Program-made: the position numbers and the translations under genes
NCBI GenBank assembly: GCA_020848075.1
Contig: JADLAV010000064.1
Location: 94,434-158,433, forward strand
Reading direction: 5' to 3'
Length of the DNA: 64,000 nt
From: Burkholderiales bacterium
Lineage (GTDB): Bacteria > Pseudomonadota > Gammaproteobacteria > Burkholderiales > SG8-39
The notes under the pieces: generated by a model
The model's database searches: none
The model's input: the letters and a program-made list of their open reading frames with translations, nothing else
What the model was told of the DNA's origin: nothing
Shown here: positions 1 through 8,944 of the stretch, piece by piece
How positions within the stretch are numbered: position 1 is the stretch's first letter
Layout of the letters: the number at the start of each line of letters is the position of its first letter

Positions 1-542
1 ACCCGATCGACATCACGAAGGGCGAACAGCATGCGCCGGCGTACGTCGCGATCAATCCGAACCACAAGATCCCGGCGATCGTCGACCCGTACGGACCCGA
101 CGGGAAGCCGATCGCGATGTTCGAGTCGGGGGCGATCCTGATCTATCTCGCCGGCAAGGCTGGGCAGCTCTTGCCGGCGACGCTGCGCGGCCGCTACGAG
201 GCGCTGCAGTGGCTCATGTTCCAGGTGGGGCACATCGGTCCGATGTTCGGCCAGGTGCATCACTTCGTGCGCTCGGCAGAGGTCGAGGTGCCGTATGCGA
301 TCGAGCGCTACACGAAGGAGAAGGACCGCCTCTACGGCGTGCTCGATCGCCGGCTCGGCGAGGCGGAGTACCTCGCCGCCGGCGAATACTCGATCGCCGA
401 CATTGCGACCTACCCGTGGGTCGCGCGCCACGAGTGGCACGAGACCGACCTCGGTGCCTTTCCGAACGTGAAGCGCTGGTTCGAGGCGATCGGCGCACGC
501 CCCGCGGTCGCACGCGGCATGGCCGTTCCGGTCAAGCCATGA
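1..542 (+). CDS. glutathione S-transferase, 5'-truncated by window edge
   Basis: The reading frame is open from base 3 and lacks its start. About 179 residues are visible. The N-terminal part carries the thioredoxin-fold end of a GST (NPNHKIPAIVD, then FESGAILIYLA, the cis-Pro and Glu-Ser glutathione-binding positions), and an all-helical C-terminal domain follows. The wording resembles the Ure2p/YghU-YfcG branch, which acts as cytosolic glutathione or disulfide reductases; that assignment is family inference. The TGA overlaps the ATG of the next gene (ATGA), so the two are probably co-transcribed and translationally coupled. An internal ATG at 117 is not the true start, because the conserved domain begins upstream of it. 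Confidence 0.88.
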   Translation, partial: PIDITKGEQHAPAYVAINPNHKIPAIVDPYGPDGKPIAMFESGAILIYLAGKAGQLLPATLRGRYEALQWLMFQVGHIGPMFGQVHHFVRSAEVEVPYAIERYTKEKDRLYGVLDRRLGEAEYLAAGEYSIADIATYPWVARHEWHETDLGAFPNVKRWFEAIGARPAVARGMAVPVKP

Positions 543-1393
543 CCGGGGCGTTCCCGTCGGCCGCCGCCGGCGCGATCGTGCGGGACATCCGCGCCGGCGG
601 CGGTGACCGCCTCGAGCTCCTCGCGGCCGAGCCGCTCGCGCCGAGCTTTCCGCACCCGCTGCTCTTCCTGCATGGCGCCTTCGTCGGGGCCTGGTGCTGG
701 GCGGAGCATTTCCTCCCGCGCTTCGCGGAGCAGGGCTTTGCCTGCTACGCGCTCTCGTTCCGCGGCCATGGCGCGAGCCGCGGCCGCGAACGATTGATGG
801 CCGCGAGCGTCGACGACTACGTCGAGGACGTGTTCCTGGCGGTGGGCCGCATCGGACGGCCCCCGGTGCTCGTCGGACACTCGATGGGCGGATTCGTCGC
901 GCAGAAGTATCTCGAGGACGCGGCTGCCCCCGCGGCAGTGCTCATGGCCCCGGTACCCCCGCAGGGTCTGCTCGCGTCGCAGCTCAAGCTTGCGTTCGCG
1001 AATCCGACGCTCTTTGCGGAGCTCAACCACGTGCTCGCGCATGGGCGGGGATCGCCGCAGGGGCTGCGCAAGGCGCTCTTCGCCGGGGCGGTCGCGCCGG
1101 AGAAGCTGGACGAATGGTTTCGCCGCACCCAACCGGAATCACAGCGCGCCATCTGGGACATGACGCTCTTCGCGCTGCCATGGCTCTGGCAGCTGAACCG
1201 CGCGCCGACGCTCTGGCTCGCCGCCGAGGAGGACGCGCTCTTTCCCGTGGAGCAGCTGCGGATCGGGGCGGAAATGCGGGGCGGCACGCTGGAGGTGGTT
1301 CCGGGCGTCGGCCACGCGATGATGCTCGACGCCGGCTGGCCGGCCGCGGCCGAGCGGATCGCGGTTTGGTTACGGGCGCAGATCGAGGGATGA
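539..1393 (+). CDS. alpha/beta hydrolase
   Basis: A 284-residue protein with a complete alpha/beta-hydrolase signature: an oxyanion-hole stretch HGAFVGAWCW (45-54), nucleophile elbow GHSMGG with Ser115, acid near Asp232 (EEDALFP) and catalytic His259 (GVGHAMM). It has no signal peptide, so it is probably cytosolic. The substrate cannot be read from the sequence; esterase, lactonase or C-C hydrolase are all possible. The ATG lies inside the GST stop (ATGA), indicating a two-gene operon. The next gene downstream is on the opposite strand. Confidence 0.85.
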   Translation: MTGAFPSAAAGAIVRDIRAGGGDRLELLAAEPLAPSFPHPLLFLHGAFVGAWCWAEHFLPRFAEQGFACYALSFRGHGASRGRERLMAASVDDYVEDVFLAVGRIGRPPVLVGHSMGGFVAQKYLEDAAAPAAVLMAPVPPQGLLASQLKLAFANPTLFAELNHVLAHGRGSPQGLRKALFAGAVAPEKLDEWFRRTQPESQRAIWDMTLFALPWLWQLNRAPTLWLAAEEDALFPVEQLRIGAEMRGGTLEVVPGVGHAMMLDAGWPAAAERIAVWLRAQIEG

Positions 1394-1448
1394 GCGGCGA
1401 GGGCCGCGCGCCGCGGCTCACGCGGTGGCATGGCGCGCCCGCGCGAGA

Positions 1449-2612
1449 CTACAACGTATGGCGGCGGTCGCCGGAGCGAAAGCCGAGCAGCGGCGCGGAC
1501 ACGTCGCGCCCGATCGCGATGGCCTTGAAGAGCTCGCCCATCTCGGCAGGAGAGAGCAGCTGGTTGGCGGCGGCCGCCTGCGGCGCGTAGCGCGCGACGT
1601 CCTCGGGCGGAACGCGCAGCATCAGGTCGGTGATGCCGCAGTTCACGAGGAACTGCGCCTGATCGACGTAACCCAAGACGTCGAGTCGCGGGCCCGCCGC
1701 GGCGGCCGCGACGGCGCTGAAGTCGACGTGTGCCGTCATGTCCTGCAGCCCCGGCAGGAAGAACGGGTCGCCGTGCGCGCGATGGCGGTAGTGGCACATC
1801 AGCGTGCCCTCCGAGCGCTGCGGATGGTAATACTCGTGGGCGGGGAACCCGTAGTCGATGAAGAGCGCGACGCCGCGCTCCAGCATCGCGCCGATGCTGT
1901 GCACGAAGGCGCGCGCCACGAGCCCGATCTCGGTCCGGTAGCCGGGCGGGAGCGCGAGCTGCATGGCCGCGTCGCGCAGCTCGCCCGCCGCCGGCCGAAA
2001 TGCCCACGCGAACGGCGTCTCGCCGGCCGCCGCGACGACACCGCCTTCTTCGATCCCGTCCGCGGTCGCGCGCACCACGTGCACCGGCATGGCATCGAGC
2101 ACCTCGTTGCCGATCACGAGCCCGGAGAACGCGGGCGGCAGCACGTTCAGCCACGCGATGCGCTCCATGAGGTGCGGCACCCGGCCGGCGAGCAGGTCGC
2201 GACTGCGGGCGCGCAGGTCGGCGGAGAGCTCGAGGATCAGGAAGCTCCTGGGTACGGCGCCGAGGCGGTCGAGCTCCTCGAGCAGCGTTGCCGCGAGCGC
2301 GCCCGAGCCGGCGCCGACTTCCAGGATCTCGTCCGGCCCGAGCTCGAGCACCTGCAGCGCCTGCCGGGCGATGCACTGCCCATAGAGCGGCGTGAGCTCT
2401 GGCGCCGTCGTGAAGTCGCCTTCGGGTCCGAGCTTACGCGCCCCTGCGCTGTAGTAGCCGAGTCCCGGCGCATAGAGCACGAGCTCCATGTAGCGCGCAA
2501 AGCTCAACCAGCCGCCGGCGCGCTCGAGCTCGCCGCGCACGTGATCGACCAGGCGCGCGCTGTGCGCGAGCGCATCGGGCGGCGGTGACGGAAGCGCGGT
2601 TTGCCTCGTCAT
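1449..2612 (-). CDS. MidA-family SAM-dependent methyltransferase
   Basis: A 387-residue member of the COG1565/DUF185 (MidA, NDUFAF7) family. The N-terminal half has the family motif block FARYMELVLYAPGLGYYS followed by GDFTTAPELTPLYGQ, then a Rossmann SAM-binding loop EVGAGSGALAATLL. The mitochondrial relative methylates an arginine of a complex I subunit; the role in bacteria is not settled. It is divergent from the pteridine reductase with about 100 bp between starts. That neighbourhood (midA / pteridine reductase / ttcA) recurs in betaproteobacteria from memory. The length is typical and the protein looks intact. Confidence 0.87.
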   Translation of the reverse strand: MTRQTALPSPPPDALAHSARLVDHVRGELERAGGWLSFARYMELVLYAPGLGYYSAGARKLGPEGDFTTAPELTPLYGQCIARQALQVLELGPDEILEVGAGSGALAATLLEELDRLGAVPRSFLILELSADLRARSRDLLAGRVPHLMERIAWLNVLPPAFSGLVIGNEVLDAMPVHVVRATADGIEEGGVVAAAGETPFAWAFRPAAGELRDAAMQLALPPGYRTEIGLVARAFVHSIGAMLERGVALFIDYGFPAHEYYHPQRSEGTLMCHYRHRAHGDPFFLPGLQDMTAHVDFSAVAAAAAGPRLDVLGYVDQAQFLVNCGITDLMLRVPPEDVARYAPQAAAANQLLSPAEMGELFKAIAIGRDVSAPLLGFRSGDRRHTL

Positions 2613-2711
2613 GGCGGAACGCCATAGTGCGCCATTCCGGTAGAATCCTCAATCGACCCGACGGCCGTGATTTTGAGATAGCGACCCACCTCGCGCCGGA
2701 TTCGCGTACCG

Positions 2712-3461
2712 ATGACCGCACCTCTCTCCGGAAAAGTCGCGCTCGTGACCGGCGGAGCGAAGCGCGTCGGCGCGGCGATCGCGCGCCGGCTGCACGCGGG
2801 GGGCGCATCGGTGATGATTCATCATCGCAGCTCGGCGAGCGACGCCAAGGCGCTCGTCGGCGCGTTGAACGCGGCGCGCGCGAACTCCGCGGCGTCGGTA
2901 CGGGCGGATCTTCTCAATCTGGGCGCTGTCGCCGAGCTCGTCAAGACCACGGTGGAGCGCTTCGGCGGGCTCGACGTGCTGGTGAACAACGCGTCGACCT
3001 TCTATCCGACGGCGATCGGGAAGATCAAGGCGACCGACTGGGACGATCTCGTCGGCACCAACCTGAAGGGCCCGCTCTTCCTCGCGCAGGCCGCGGCGCC
3101 GCATCTCGCGAAATCGCACGGCTGCATCGTGAACATCACCGACATCTATGCGGAACGGCCGCTCAAGGGCTACGTCGTCTACAGCGTGGCGAAGGCCGGG
3201 CTCGCCTGCCTGACGCGCTCGCTTGCGCGGGAGCTCGGGCCCGACGTGCGGGTGAACGCGGTCGCGCCGGGGCCGATCCTGTGGCCCGAGGACGGCTCCT
3301 ACGACGAGGTTGCGCGGCAGCGCGTCGTGTCGCACACGCTGCTGAAGCGCACCGGCGATCCCGAGGACGTCGCGCAGGCGGTTTACTTCCTCGTCGCCGA
3401 CGCCCCCTACGTCACCGGCCAGACCATCGCCGTGGACGGCGGGCGCAGCGTCAACCTCTGA
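2712..3461 (+). CDS. folM: pteridine reductase / dihydromonapterin reductase (FolM/PTR1-type SDR)
   Basis: A 249-residue short-chain dehydrogenase. The cofactor loop reads TGGAKRVG (13-20); an Arg in this loop is the PTR1/FolM mark for NADPH. NNAS is at 92-95. The catalytic set is Asp144 (NITD) with Tyr157 and Lys161 (YSVAK). The Asp in place of the usual SDR serine is the pteridine-reductase signature. Predicted reaction: NADPH-dependent reduction of dihydromonapterin or dihydrobiopterin. A TAGAAT -10-like hexamer sits at 2641-2646. The gene lies convergently against the lipoprotein that follows (8 bp between stops). Confidence 0.85.
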   Translation: MTAPLSGKVALVTGGAKRVGAAIARRLHAGGASVMIHHRSSASDAKALVGALNAARANSAASVRADLLNLGAVAELVKTTVERFGGLDVLVNNASTFYPTAIGKIKATDWDDLVGTNLKGPLFLAQAAAPHLAKSHGCIVNITDIYAERPLKGYVVYSVAKAGLACLTRSLARELGPDVRVNAVAPGPILWPEDGSYDEVARQRVVSHTLLKRTGDPEDVAQAVYFLVADAPYVTGQTIAVDGGRSVNL

Positions 3462-3469
3462 GCATCCCG

Positions 3470-4219
3470 TCACTCGACGTCGCGCTGCTCGAGCACGGCG
3501 GCCCACCGCCTGCGCGGGTGCGGGACGAGCACGCCCCGCACGTCGACGCCGAGGCGGGTGAGCGCGACGACGTCCCTCACGTTGCCGCCGATCACCTCGA
3601 TCTCGCCGGCGCGCGCGGCCACCACGAGATCGCAGTGGTACGGGCCGCGGCGCAAGTGCGGGAAGCCACCGCCGGCGTCGGCGAAGTCGGGCGCCTCGTC
3701 GCTGTTGCGCGCGTTGCAGACCAGATCGCCGACGCGCGGCGCATAGCGCGCCGGGTCACGCGCGGCGAAGCGGTCCCGATCGCCGGCCGAGAGGAAGCGC
3801 TCGATGTAGTCCCAGTGCAGCACGGTGGACGGAAACTCGGCGGGCGTCAGCCCTGCGCTGCGGGCGAGCCAGGCGATGAATGCGGCGGACCACGGCTGCA
3901 GCTCGCCCTGGTGGCCGACGATCGGCTGTCGCGTGACGCGATACCAGTACATCAGCACCCGCGCTAGCATCGGGCCCTGGACCTCGTTGGTCGCGTTGCC
4001 GTCGCCGAAACCGAGCACCGGTTCGCCCGCGCCCGACTCGACGACGACGGGCCGCCCGAAGAGCGTCCACTCTTCCTCGGCGAGATACACCATGCGGCTG
4101 CGGGCGTCGGGCACCACGAAGTTCGGCGTGACGTCCGGTGACGGCGTGAGCGGCGGGCGGCCCGGGGCCGCGCAGCCGGCAATGGCCAGCGCGAGGAGCG
4201 AGAGGGTGAGGATGCGCAT
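3470..4219 (-). CDS. DUF2272 lipoprotein
   Basis: A 249-residue protein that starts with a lipoprotein signal: MRIL, a short hydrophobic stretch, and lipobox AIAGC with Cys at about residue 16. The ATG at 4219 was chosen because the longer open frame upstream puts 51 unlikely residues before this signal. The mature part carries the block [15 protein letters not shown] and a downstream CDLVV/GGNVRD region typical of DUF2272. The block resembles the active-site helix of NlpC/P60 or CHAP peptidases, but Ser stands where those enzymes have the catalytic Cys, so peptidase activity is doubtful. The location is presumably an envelope lipid leaflet. The exact function is unknown. Confidence 0.78.
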   Translation of the reverse strand: MRILTLSLLALAIAGCAAPGRPPLTPSPDVTPNFVVPDARSRMVYLAEEEWTLFGRPVVVESGAGEPVLGFGDGNATNEVQGPMLARVLMYWYRVTRQPIVGHQGELQPWSAAFIAWLARSAGLTPAEFPSTVLHWDYIERFLSAGDRDRFAARDPARYAPRVGDLVCNARNSDEAPDFADAGGGFPHLRRGPYHCDLVVAARAGEIEVIGGNVRDVVALTRLGVDVRGVLVPHPRRRWAAVLEQRDVE

Positions 4220-4370
4220 CGGCGGTCTCCGCAAGCGGTGGCGCAATGATCGGCGAGCATCGGCTCGCTGGCAAATGCTGCCGCCTTGCGGACGGGCTGC
4301 GCTCGCGGCGCCTGGGCGGCTCTGGGATAATGCTCGGATACGCTGCCGCACCCGAGCCCCCTCTCGCCCC

Positions 4371-5261
4371 ATGAACGCGCCCGACCACCGCCGCCTGCAG
4401 AAGGAAGCCTACGAAGCGAACAAGCTCGAGAAGCGCCTGCGCCGTCTTGCCGGGCAGGCGATCGCCGACTACGCCATGATCGGCGCGGGCGATCGCATCA
4501 TGGTCTGCCTGTCGGGCGGCAAGGACAGCTACGGCCTGCTCGACCTCCTGATGAAGCTGCGTACGGTGGCGCCGGTCGATTTCGAGCTCGTCGCCGTCAC
4601 CCTCGATCAGCGCCATCCCGGCTTCCCGGAGCACGTGCTGCCGGAGTATCTGCGCGCGCTCGACATTCCGTTCCGCATCGAGGTGCAGGACACGCACTCG
4701 ATCGTGAAGCGCGTGATCCCCGAGGGGCGCACGATGTGCTCGCTCTGCTCGCGGCTGCGGCGGGGCGTGCTGTACCGCGTCGCGCGCGAGCTCGGCGCGA
4801 CCCGCATCGCGCTCGGCCATCACCGCGATGACATCCTCGAGACCTTCTTCCTCAATCTCTTCTTCGGCGGGAAGCTGAAGGCGATGCCGCCCAAGCTGGT
4901 CTCCGACGATGGCCACCACGTCGTGATCCGCCCGCTCGCGTACGTCCGCGAGCGCGACCTCACCCGCTACGCGGAGGTGCGGCGTTTCCCGATCATCCCC
5001 TGCGACCTGTGCGGCTCGCAGGAGAACCTGCAGCGCAAGCAGGTGAAGGCGATGCTGCGCGAATGGGAGAAGCGCCATCCCGGGCGGGTCGCGACGATCT
5101 TCCGCAGCCTCGCGAACGCAACGCCGTCGCATCTGCTCGACCGCGCGCTCTTCGACTTCGCCGGGCTCGCGGCGACCGGCATCCCGAGCGCGTCGGGCGA
5201 TCGGGCGTTCGATCCGGAGACGTTCGCCGCCCCCCGCGTGCCGGGCGATGAACAGGGCTGA
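4371..5261 (+). CDS. ttcA: tRNA 2-thiocytidine(32) synthetase TtcA
   Basis: A 296-residue PP-loop ATPase. SGGKDS at 48-53 is the pyrophosphatase loop, and the two CxxC pairs that hold the Fe-S cluster are visible (Cys123/Cys126 in CSLC and Cys211/Cys214 in CDLC). It thiolates cytidine 32 of certain tRNAs in the cytosol using ATP and an Fe-S-bound sulfur. The ATG at 4371 was chosen because homology starts right there; an open frame continues far upstream but runs antisense through the lipoprotein. A GATAAT-like hexamer lies about 45 bp upstream. The length is normal for the family. Confidence 0.95.
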   Translation: MNAPDHRRLQKEAYEANKLEKRLRRLAGQAIADYAMIGAGDRIMVCLSGGKDSYGLLDLLMKLRTVAPVDFELVAVTLDQRHPGFPEHVLPEYLRALDIPFRIEVQDTHSIVKRVIPEGRTMCSLCSRLRRGVLYRVARELGATRIALGHHRDDILETFFLNLFFGGKLKAMPPKLVSDDGHHVVIRPLAYVRERDLTRYAEVRRFPIIPCDLCGSQENLQRKQVKAMLREWEKRHPGRVATIFRSLANATPSHLLDRALFDFAGLAATGIPSASGDRAFDPETFAAPRVPGDEQG

Positions 5262-5267
5262 GGCGCC

Positions 5268-6911
5268 TCAGGCCTCGCGCAGGCGATAGCGCTGGATCTT
5301 GCCGGTCGCCGTCTTCGGCAGCTCGTCCAGGAAGCGGACGTCGCGCGGATACTTGTAGGGCGCCAGCACCGACTTGACGTAGTCCTGCACCTCGCGCGCC
5401 GTGGCGTCGCTCCGCTCGGCCGGGTCGCGCAGCACGATGCACGCACGCACGACGTTGCCGCGCGCCGGGTCCGGGACACCGACGACCGCGCAGGCTTGCA
5501 CCTTCGGATGGTCGCAGACGACGCGCTCCACCTCCTGCGCGGAGATGTTGTAGCCCGACGAGATGATCATGTCGTCGGTGCGGTCGACGTACCAGAAGCA
5601 GCCCTCCGGGTCCTGCTCGCACAGATCCCCGGTCACGTTCCAGCCGTTCTGCACGGCGGCCTGCTGGCGCTCAGGATCGCCGATGTAGCGGCAGCCGGTC
5701 GGGCCGATCACCGCCAAGCGGCCGCGCTCGCCCCACGGCAGCGGGCGGCCCGCGTCGTCGATCACGCGCGCCGTGTACCCCGGGACGGCATGGCCCATCG
5801 AGCCCACGCATGCCACCGGCATGGACTCCGAGACGAAGTGCGTGAGCATCTCGGTGGTGCCGAGACCGTTCACGATGCGCCGGCCGGTCGCCTCCTCCCA
5901 GTCGCGAAAGAGGCGCTGGCGCAGATTCTCGCCGGCGGAGGTGCACTTGCGCAGGCTGGAGAGGTCGTAGTTCCAGACGAGCGGCAGCATGGCCTGGTAG
6001 CTCGTCGGAACGCTGTAGAGGCTGGTGGCGCGGTGGCGGGCGACGGCCCCGAGGATCGCCTCGGGCGTCGGCCGCGGCAGCAGCACGGCGCTCGCCTGGT
6101 AGCGCAGCGGATAGAGCAGCGAGGCTGCCAGGCCGTAGGTGAACGCGAGCGTCGGCGAGCCGACCACTACCTCGTCGCGAGCGACGGTGTAGACGCGCGG
6201 CCAGCAGTCCGTGACGGCGAGGAGGTCGCGATGGAAGTGCGCAGCGCCCTTCGGATTGCCGGTCGTCCCCGAGGTGAAGCTCACCAGTGCCACGTCGTCC
6301 GCGGCGGTCGCGACGCTGCCCGCGCCTGCCGGCGTCGCCGCGACGCGACGGTCGAGGTCGGCGTCGGCGCGGCTGCCGTCGCACGTCGCGGTGAAGTAGC
6401 TGACCCGCTCGAGGACAGGGCTCTGCGCTGCCGCCGCTGCGAGATCCTCGGCGACGCCGATCTCGCAGAGCGCGAGGCGCACCTGCGCCTTGTCGAGGAT
6501 GAACGAGAGTTCGCGCGCGCGGAGGAGCGGCATGGTGTTCACGACCACGCCCCCCACGCGGGCGACGGCGAGCCAGCACGCGGCGACCATCGGCGTGTTC
6601 GGCGAGCGCAGCAGCACGCGGGTGCCGGGTACGACGCCGAATTGCTCGACCAGGACGCGCGCGATGCGCTGCACGCGATCGAAGAGATGGCGGTATGTCC
6701 ACGCGACGTCCTCATAGAAGAACACCGGCCGGTCGGCCGCGCCGGCGTCGATCGCGGCGTCGAGCAGCGCGACCGACGCGTTCAGCCGGTCGGGGTATCC
6801 GCGCAAGTGCGGCGCCGAGTAGTCGAAGCGCGGCCACAACTCCCGCGGCGGGAGCTGGGCGGCGATGAACGGGTCTCGATGGGCGGAAGGGAGTCCGCCA
6901 GGGAGGCGCAT
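5268..6911 (-). CDS. AMP-forming aryl-CoA ligase (benzoate/2-aminobenzoate-CoA ligase family)
   Basis: A 547-residue ANL-superfamily enzyme. It has the P-loop SFTSGTTGNPKG at 211-222, the GLGTTEM adenylate motif, an YVDRTDDMI hinge region, and Lys538 (PKTATGK), the adenylation lysine. The N-terminal stretch LPPRELWPRFDY resembles 2-aminobenzoate-CoA and benzoate-CoA ligases, so the likely reaction is ATP + aromatic acid + CoA to aryl-CoA + AMP + PPi. The ATG at 6911 was chosen because GGAGG precedes it and homology starts at once; the frame stays open 73 codons further. It is divergent from the HTH-aminotransferase gene. The substrate is inferred from family only. Confidence 0.85.
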   Translation of the reverse strand: MRLPGGLPSAHRDPFIAAQLPPRELWPRFDYSAPHLRGYPDRLNASVALLDAAIDAGAADRPVFFYEDVAWTYRHLFDRVQRIARVLVEQFGVVPGTRVLLRSPNTPMVAACWLAVARVGGVVVNTMPLLRARELSFILDKAQVRLALCEIGVAEDLAAAAAQSPVLERVSYFTATCDGSRADADLDRRVAATPAGAGSVATAADDVALVSFTSGTTGNPKGAAHFHRDLLAVTDCWPRVYTVARDEVVVGSPTLAFTYGLAASLLYPLRYQASAVLLPRPTPEAILGAVARHRATSLYSVPTSYQAMLPLVWNYDLSSLRKCTSAGENLRQRLFRDWEEATGRRIVNGLGTTEMLTHFVSESMPVACVGSMGHAVPGYTARVIDDAGRPLPWGERGRLAVIGPTGCRYIGDPERQQAAVQNGWNVTGDLCEQDPEGCFWYVDRTDDMIISSGYNISAQEVERVVCDHPKVQACAVVGVPDPARGNVVRACIVLRDPAERSDATAREVQDYVKSVLAPYKYPRDVRFLDELPKTATGKIQRYRLREA

Positions 6912-7185
6912 CACCCCCTCCTCCGGAAGGTGCAGGTGACTGAATGATGGTTCAGTCGACCCGCTGCGTCCGTGCGGCAGATCAAGGATTTTCGGGGTAC
7001 CGGCCGATCGGCGCTCGCGCGCATTGCACGTGGCGCCAGTCCCGCGGCCGTGGGCCACCACGCCGCGGGGAATGTTCAGAGGCGAGTGCGGCGAGGCACG
7101 ACCGGGTGAAGCGGGCGCTCCGCAGAGCAACCCATTGAACGCACAACGGAATAATTTGCGGAGTCCACGGCCGATGCCCGGTTGG

Positions 7186-7216
7186 CAAGCTCAGCTTGTC
7201 AAAGTCAACTTGATAA
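7186..7216. promoter_or_regulatory. palindromes in divergent ligase / HTH-aminotransferase intergenic region
   Basis: The 344 bp between the two divergent genes (6912-7255) has no other gene. It holds a perfect 6-bp-arm palindrome CAAGCT-C-AGCTTG at 7186-7198 and, overlapping its edge, TTGTCAA (7196-7202) and TTGATAA (7210-7216), which give an imperfect dyad TCAA-N7-TTGA. This AT-rich patch 40-70 bp before an HTH-encoding ORF is where an operator would be expected. Binding by that HTH is inference only. Confidence 0.4.
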
Positions 7217-7255
7217 GGCAGACTGGCGCCCAGGATTCATACGACCGTGCCCGTG

Positions 7256-8764
7256 ATGAGCTGCGTCGAACGACTCGTGAGCCTTTTCGGCAGCCAGGCC
7301 GAGGTGGCCCGGCGCCTGAGCCTCGACCGGGCAGTGGTGAGCAATTGGGTGAAATCCGGCTACGTGCCGGCGCGCTGGGCGATCGAGATCGAGCGCGTGA
7401 GCGATGGCCGCATCAGCGCCGTCGAGATCCTCGACGAGGCCGCGGCCAAGCGGCCGGTGAAGGTCAAATCGCGCCCCGAGGATTTCGGGGCGCCCTACTC
7501 TGGGAGTCAAGCCATGAACGAGTACGCGCCCGCGAAGCGCATCAGCTCCTTCCATCCCCCGCAGCGCACGCTGATGGGCCCAGGCCCGACCGAGATCCAC
7601 CCGCGCGTGCTGACCACGATGAGCCAGCCGGCGATCGGCTATCTCGATCCGGTGTTCGTCGGGATGATGGAGGAGCTGAAGGCGCTGCTCCGCTACACCT
7701 TCCAGACCAGGAACGCCCTCACGTTCCCGGCGTCGGGACCCGGCTCGGTCGGCATGGAATACTGCTTCGTCAACATGGTCCGTCCGGGCGACAAGGTCAT
7801 CGTCATGAAGAACGGCGTCTTCGGCGGCCGCATGGCCGAGAACGTCGAGCGGAGCGGCGGCGTTCCGATCATCGTCGACCACGAATGGGGCGAGCCATGC
7901 AACCCGCAGAAGCTCGAGGACGCGCTCAAGCAGAACCGCGACGTACGCATCGTGGCGTTCGTGCACGCCGAGACCTCGACGGGCGCGCTGTCCGACGCGA
8001 AGGCGCTGGTCGAGATCGCCCACAAGCACGACGCGCTCACCATCGTGGACGCGGTGACCTCGCTCGGGGGCTGTCCGGTGCTGGTGGACGAGTGGAAGAT
8101 CGATGCGGTCTATTCGGCGAGCCAGAAGTGCCTGTCCTGCACGCCGGGGCTCTCGCCGGTGTCGTTCTCGGAGCGCGTGGTCGAGCACGTCAAGGCGCGC
8201 AAGGACAAGATCCGCAGCTGGTTCATGGACATGAACCTCCTGCTCGGCTACTGGGGCGCGACTACGCGCACCTACCACCATACCGCGCCGACCAACTCGC
8301 TCTTCGGCTTGCACGAGGCGCTGCTGCTCCTGCGCGAGGAAGGGGTGGAGAATGCCTGGGCGCGCCACCGGCGCCATCACGTCGCGCTGAAGGCGGGTCT
8401 CGAGGCGATGGGCCTCAGGTTCCTGGTCAAGGAGCAGTACCAGATCCCGCAGATGAACGCCGTGCGGGTTCCCGAGGGCGTCGACGAGGCGAAGGTGCGC
8501 CGCACGCTGCTCGAGGAGTTCAGCCTCGAGATCGGCGCCGGCCTCGGCCCGCTCGCCGGGAAGATCTGGCGCTTCGGCATCATGGGCTACTCGTGCCGCC
8601 CCGACAACGTGATGCTTTGCCTCTCCGCGCTCGGTTCGGTGCTCTCGGACATGGGGCTGCCGATCCAGGTCGGCGACGCGGAGGCCGCGGCGCACAGCGC
8701 ATACGCGCAGATGCATCAGACCGCCGCCCAGCAGAAGAAGGCGCGGGTGCCCGCTGCCGCTTGA
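7256..8764 (+). CDS. class V aminotransferase with in-frame N-terminal YdaS/Cro-type HTH
   Basis: One uninterrupted frame encodes 502 residues from the ATG at 7256 (GTG starts at 7247/7253 are also possible). Residues about 5-60 form a Cro/YdaS-like helix-turn-helix (GSQAEVARRLSLDRAVVSNWV, then VPARWAIEIERVSDGRISAVE). After a short linker comes a full fold-type I class V aminotransferase of the alanine/serine-glyoxylate type: LMGPGPTEIHP, PASGPGSVGME, cofactor-contact Asp265 (IVDAVTS) and PLP Lys291 (SASQK). An internal ATG at 7514 has its own GGGAG seven bases upstream, so the enzyme may also be made alone (about 416 aa). Expected reaction: amino transfer to glyoxylate or pyruvate. The HTH may bind its own promoter. 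Confidence 0.82.
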   Translation: MSCVERLVSLFGSQAEVARRLSLDRAVVSNWVKSGYVPARWAIEIERVSDGRISAVEILDEAAAKRPVKVKSRPEDFGAPYSGSQAMNEYAPAKRISSFHPPQRTLMGPGPTEIHPRVLTTMSQPAIGYLDPVFVGMMEELKALLRYTFQTRNALTFPASGPGSVGMEYCFVNMVRPGDKVIVMKNGVFGGRMAENVERSGGVPIIVDHEWGEPCNPQKLEDALKQNRDVRIVAFVHAETSTGALSDAKALVEIAHKHDALTIVDAVTSLGGCPVLVDEWKIDAVYSASQKCLSCTPGLSPVSFSERVVEHVKARKDKIRSWFMDMNLLLGYWGATTRTYHHTAPTNSLFGLHEALLLLREEGVENAWARHRRHHVALKAGLEAMGLRFLVKEQYQIPQMNAVRVPEGVDEAKVRRTLLEEFSLEIGAGLGPLAGKIWRFGIMGYSCRPDNVMLCLSALGSVLSDMGLPIQVGDAEAAAHSAYAQMHQTAAQQKKARVPAAA

Positions 8765-8787
8765 GGCGGGGCGGCGCAAGCGAGCAT

Positions 8788-8805
8788 GGCGGACCTCGGT
8801 CCGCC
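8788..8805 (+). terminator. possible hairpin after aminotransferase gene
   Basis: GGCGGAC-CTCG-GTCCGCC is a 7-bp perfect stem with a 4-base loop, 24 bases past the aminotransferase stop. Only GTTCTCGT follows, so the U-tract is poor and this is a weak candidate for a terminator. Confidence 0.35.
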
Positions 8806-8944
8806 GTTCTCGTCCGAGAGGCGCTCGCAGGCCCGCCGCGCGGGCGCGAGCGGACCGATCCCCGCGTTTGAGGCATGTCACGCGTTTATGGCTGCATTCC
8901 GCTGCGCCGCTTGTCAGGCAGGACCGCCCCGGTAGACTCGAGCG

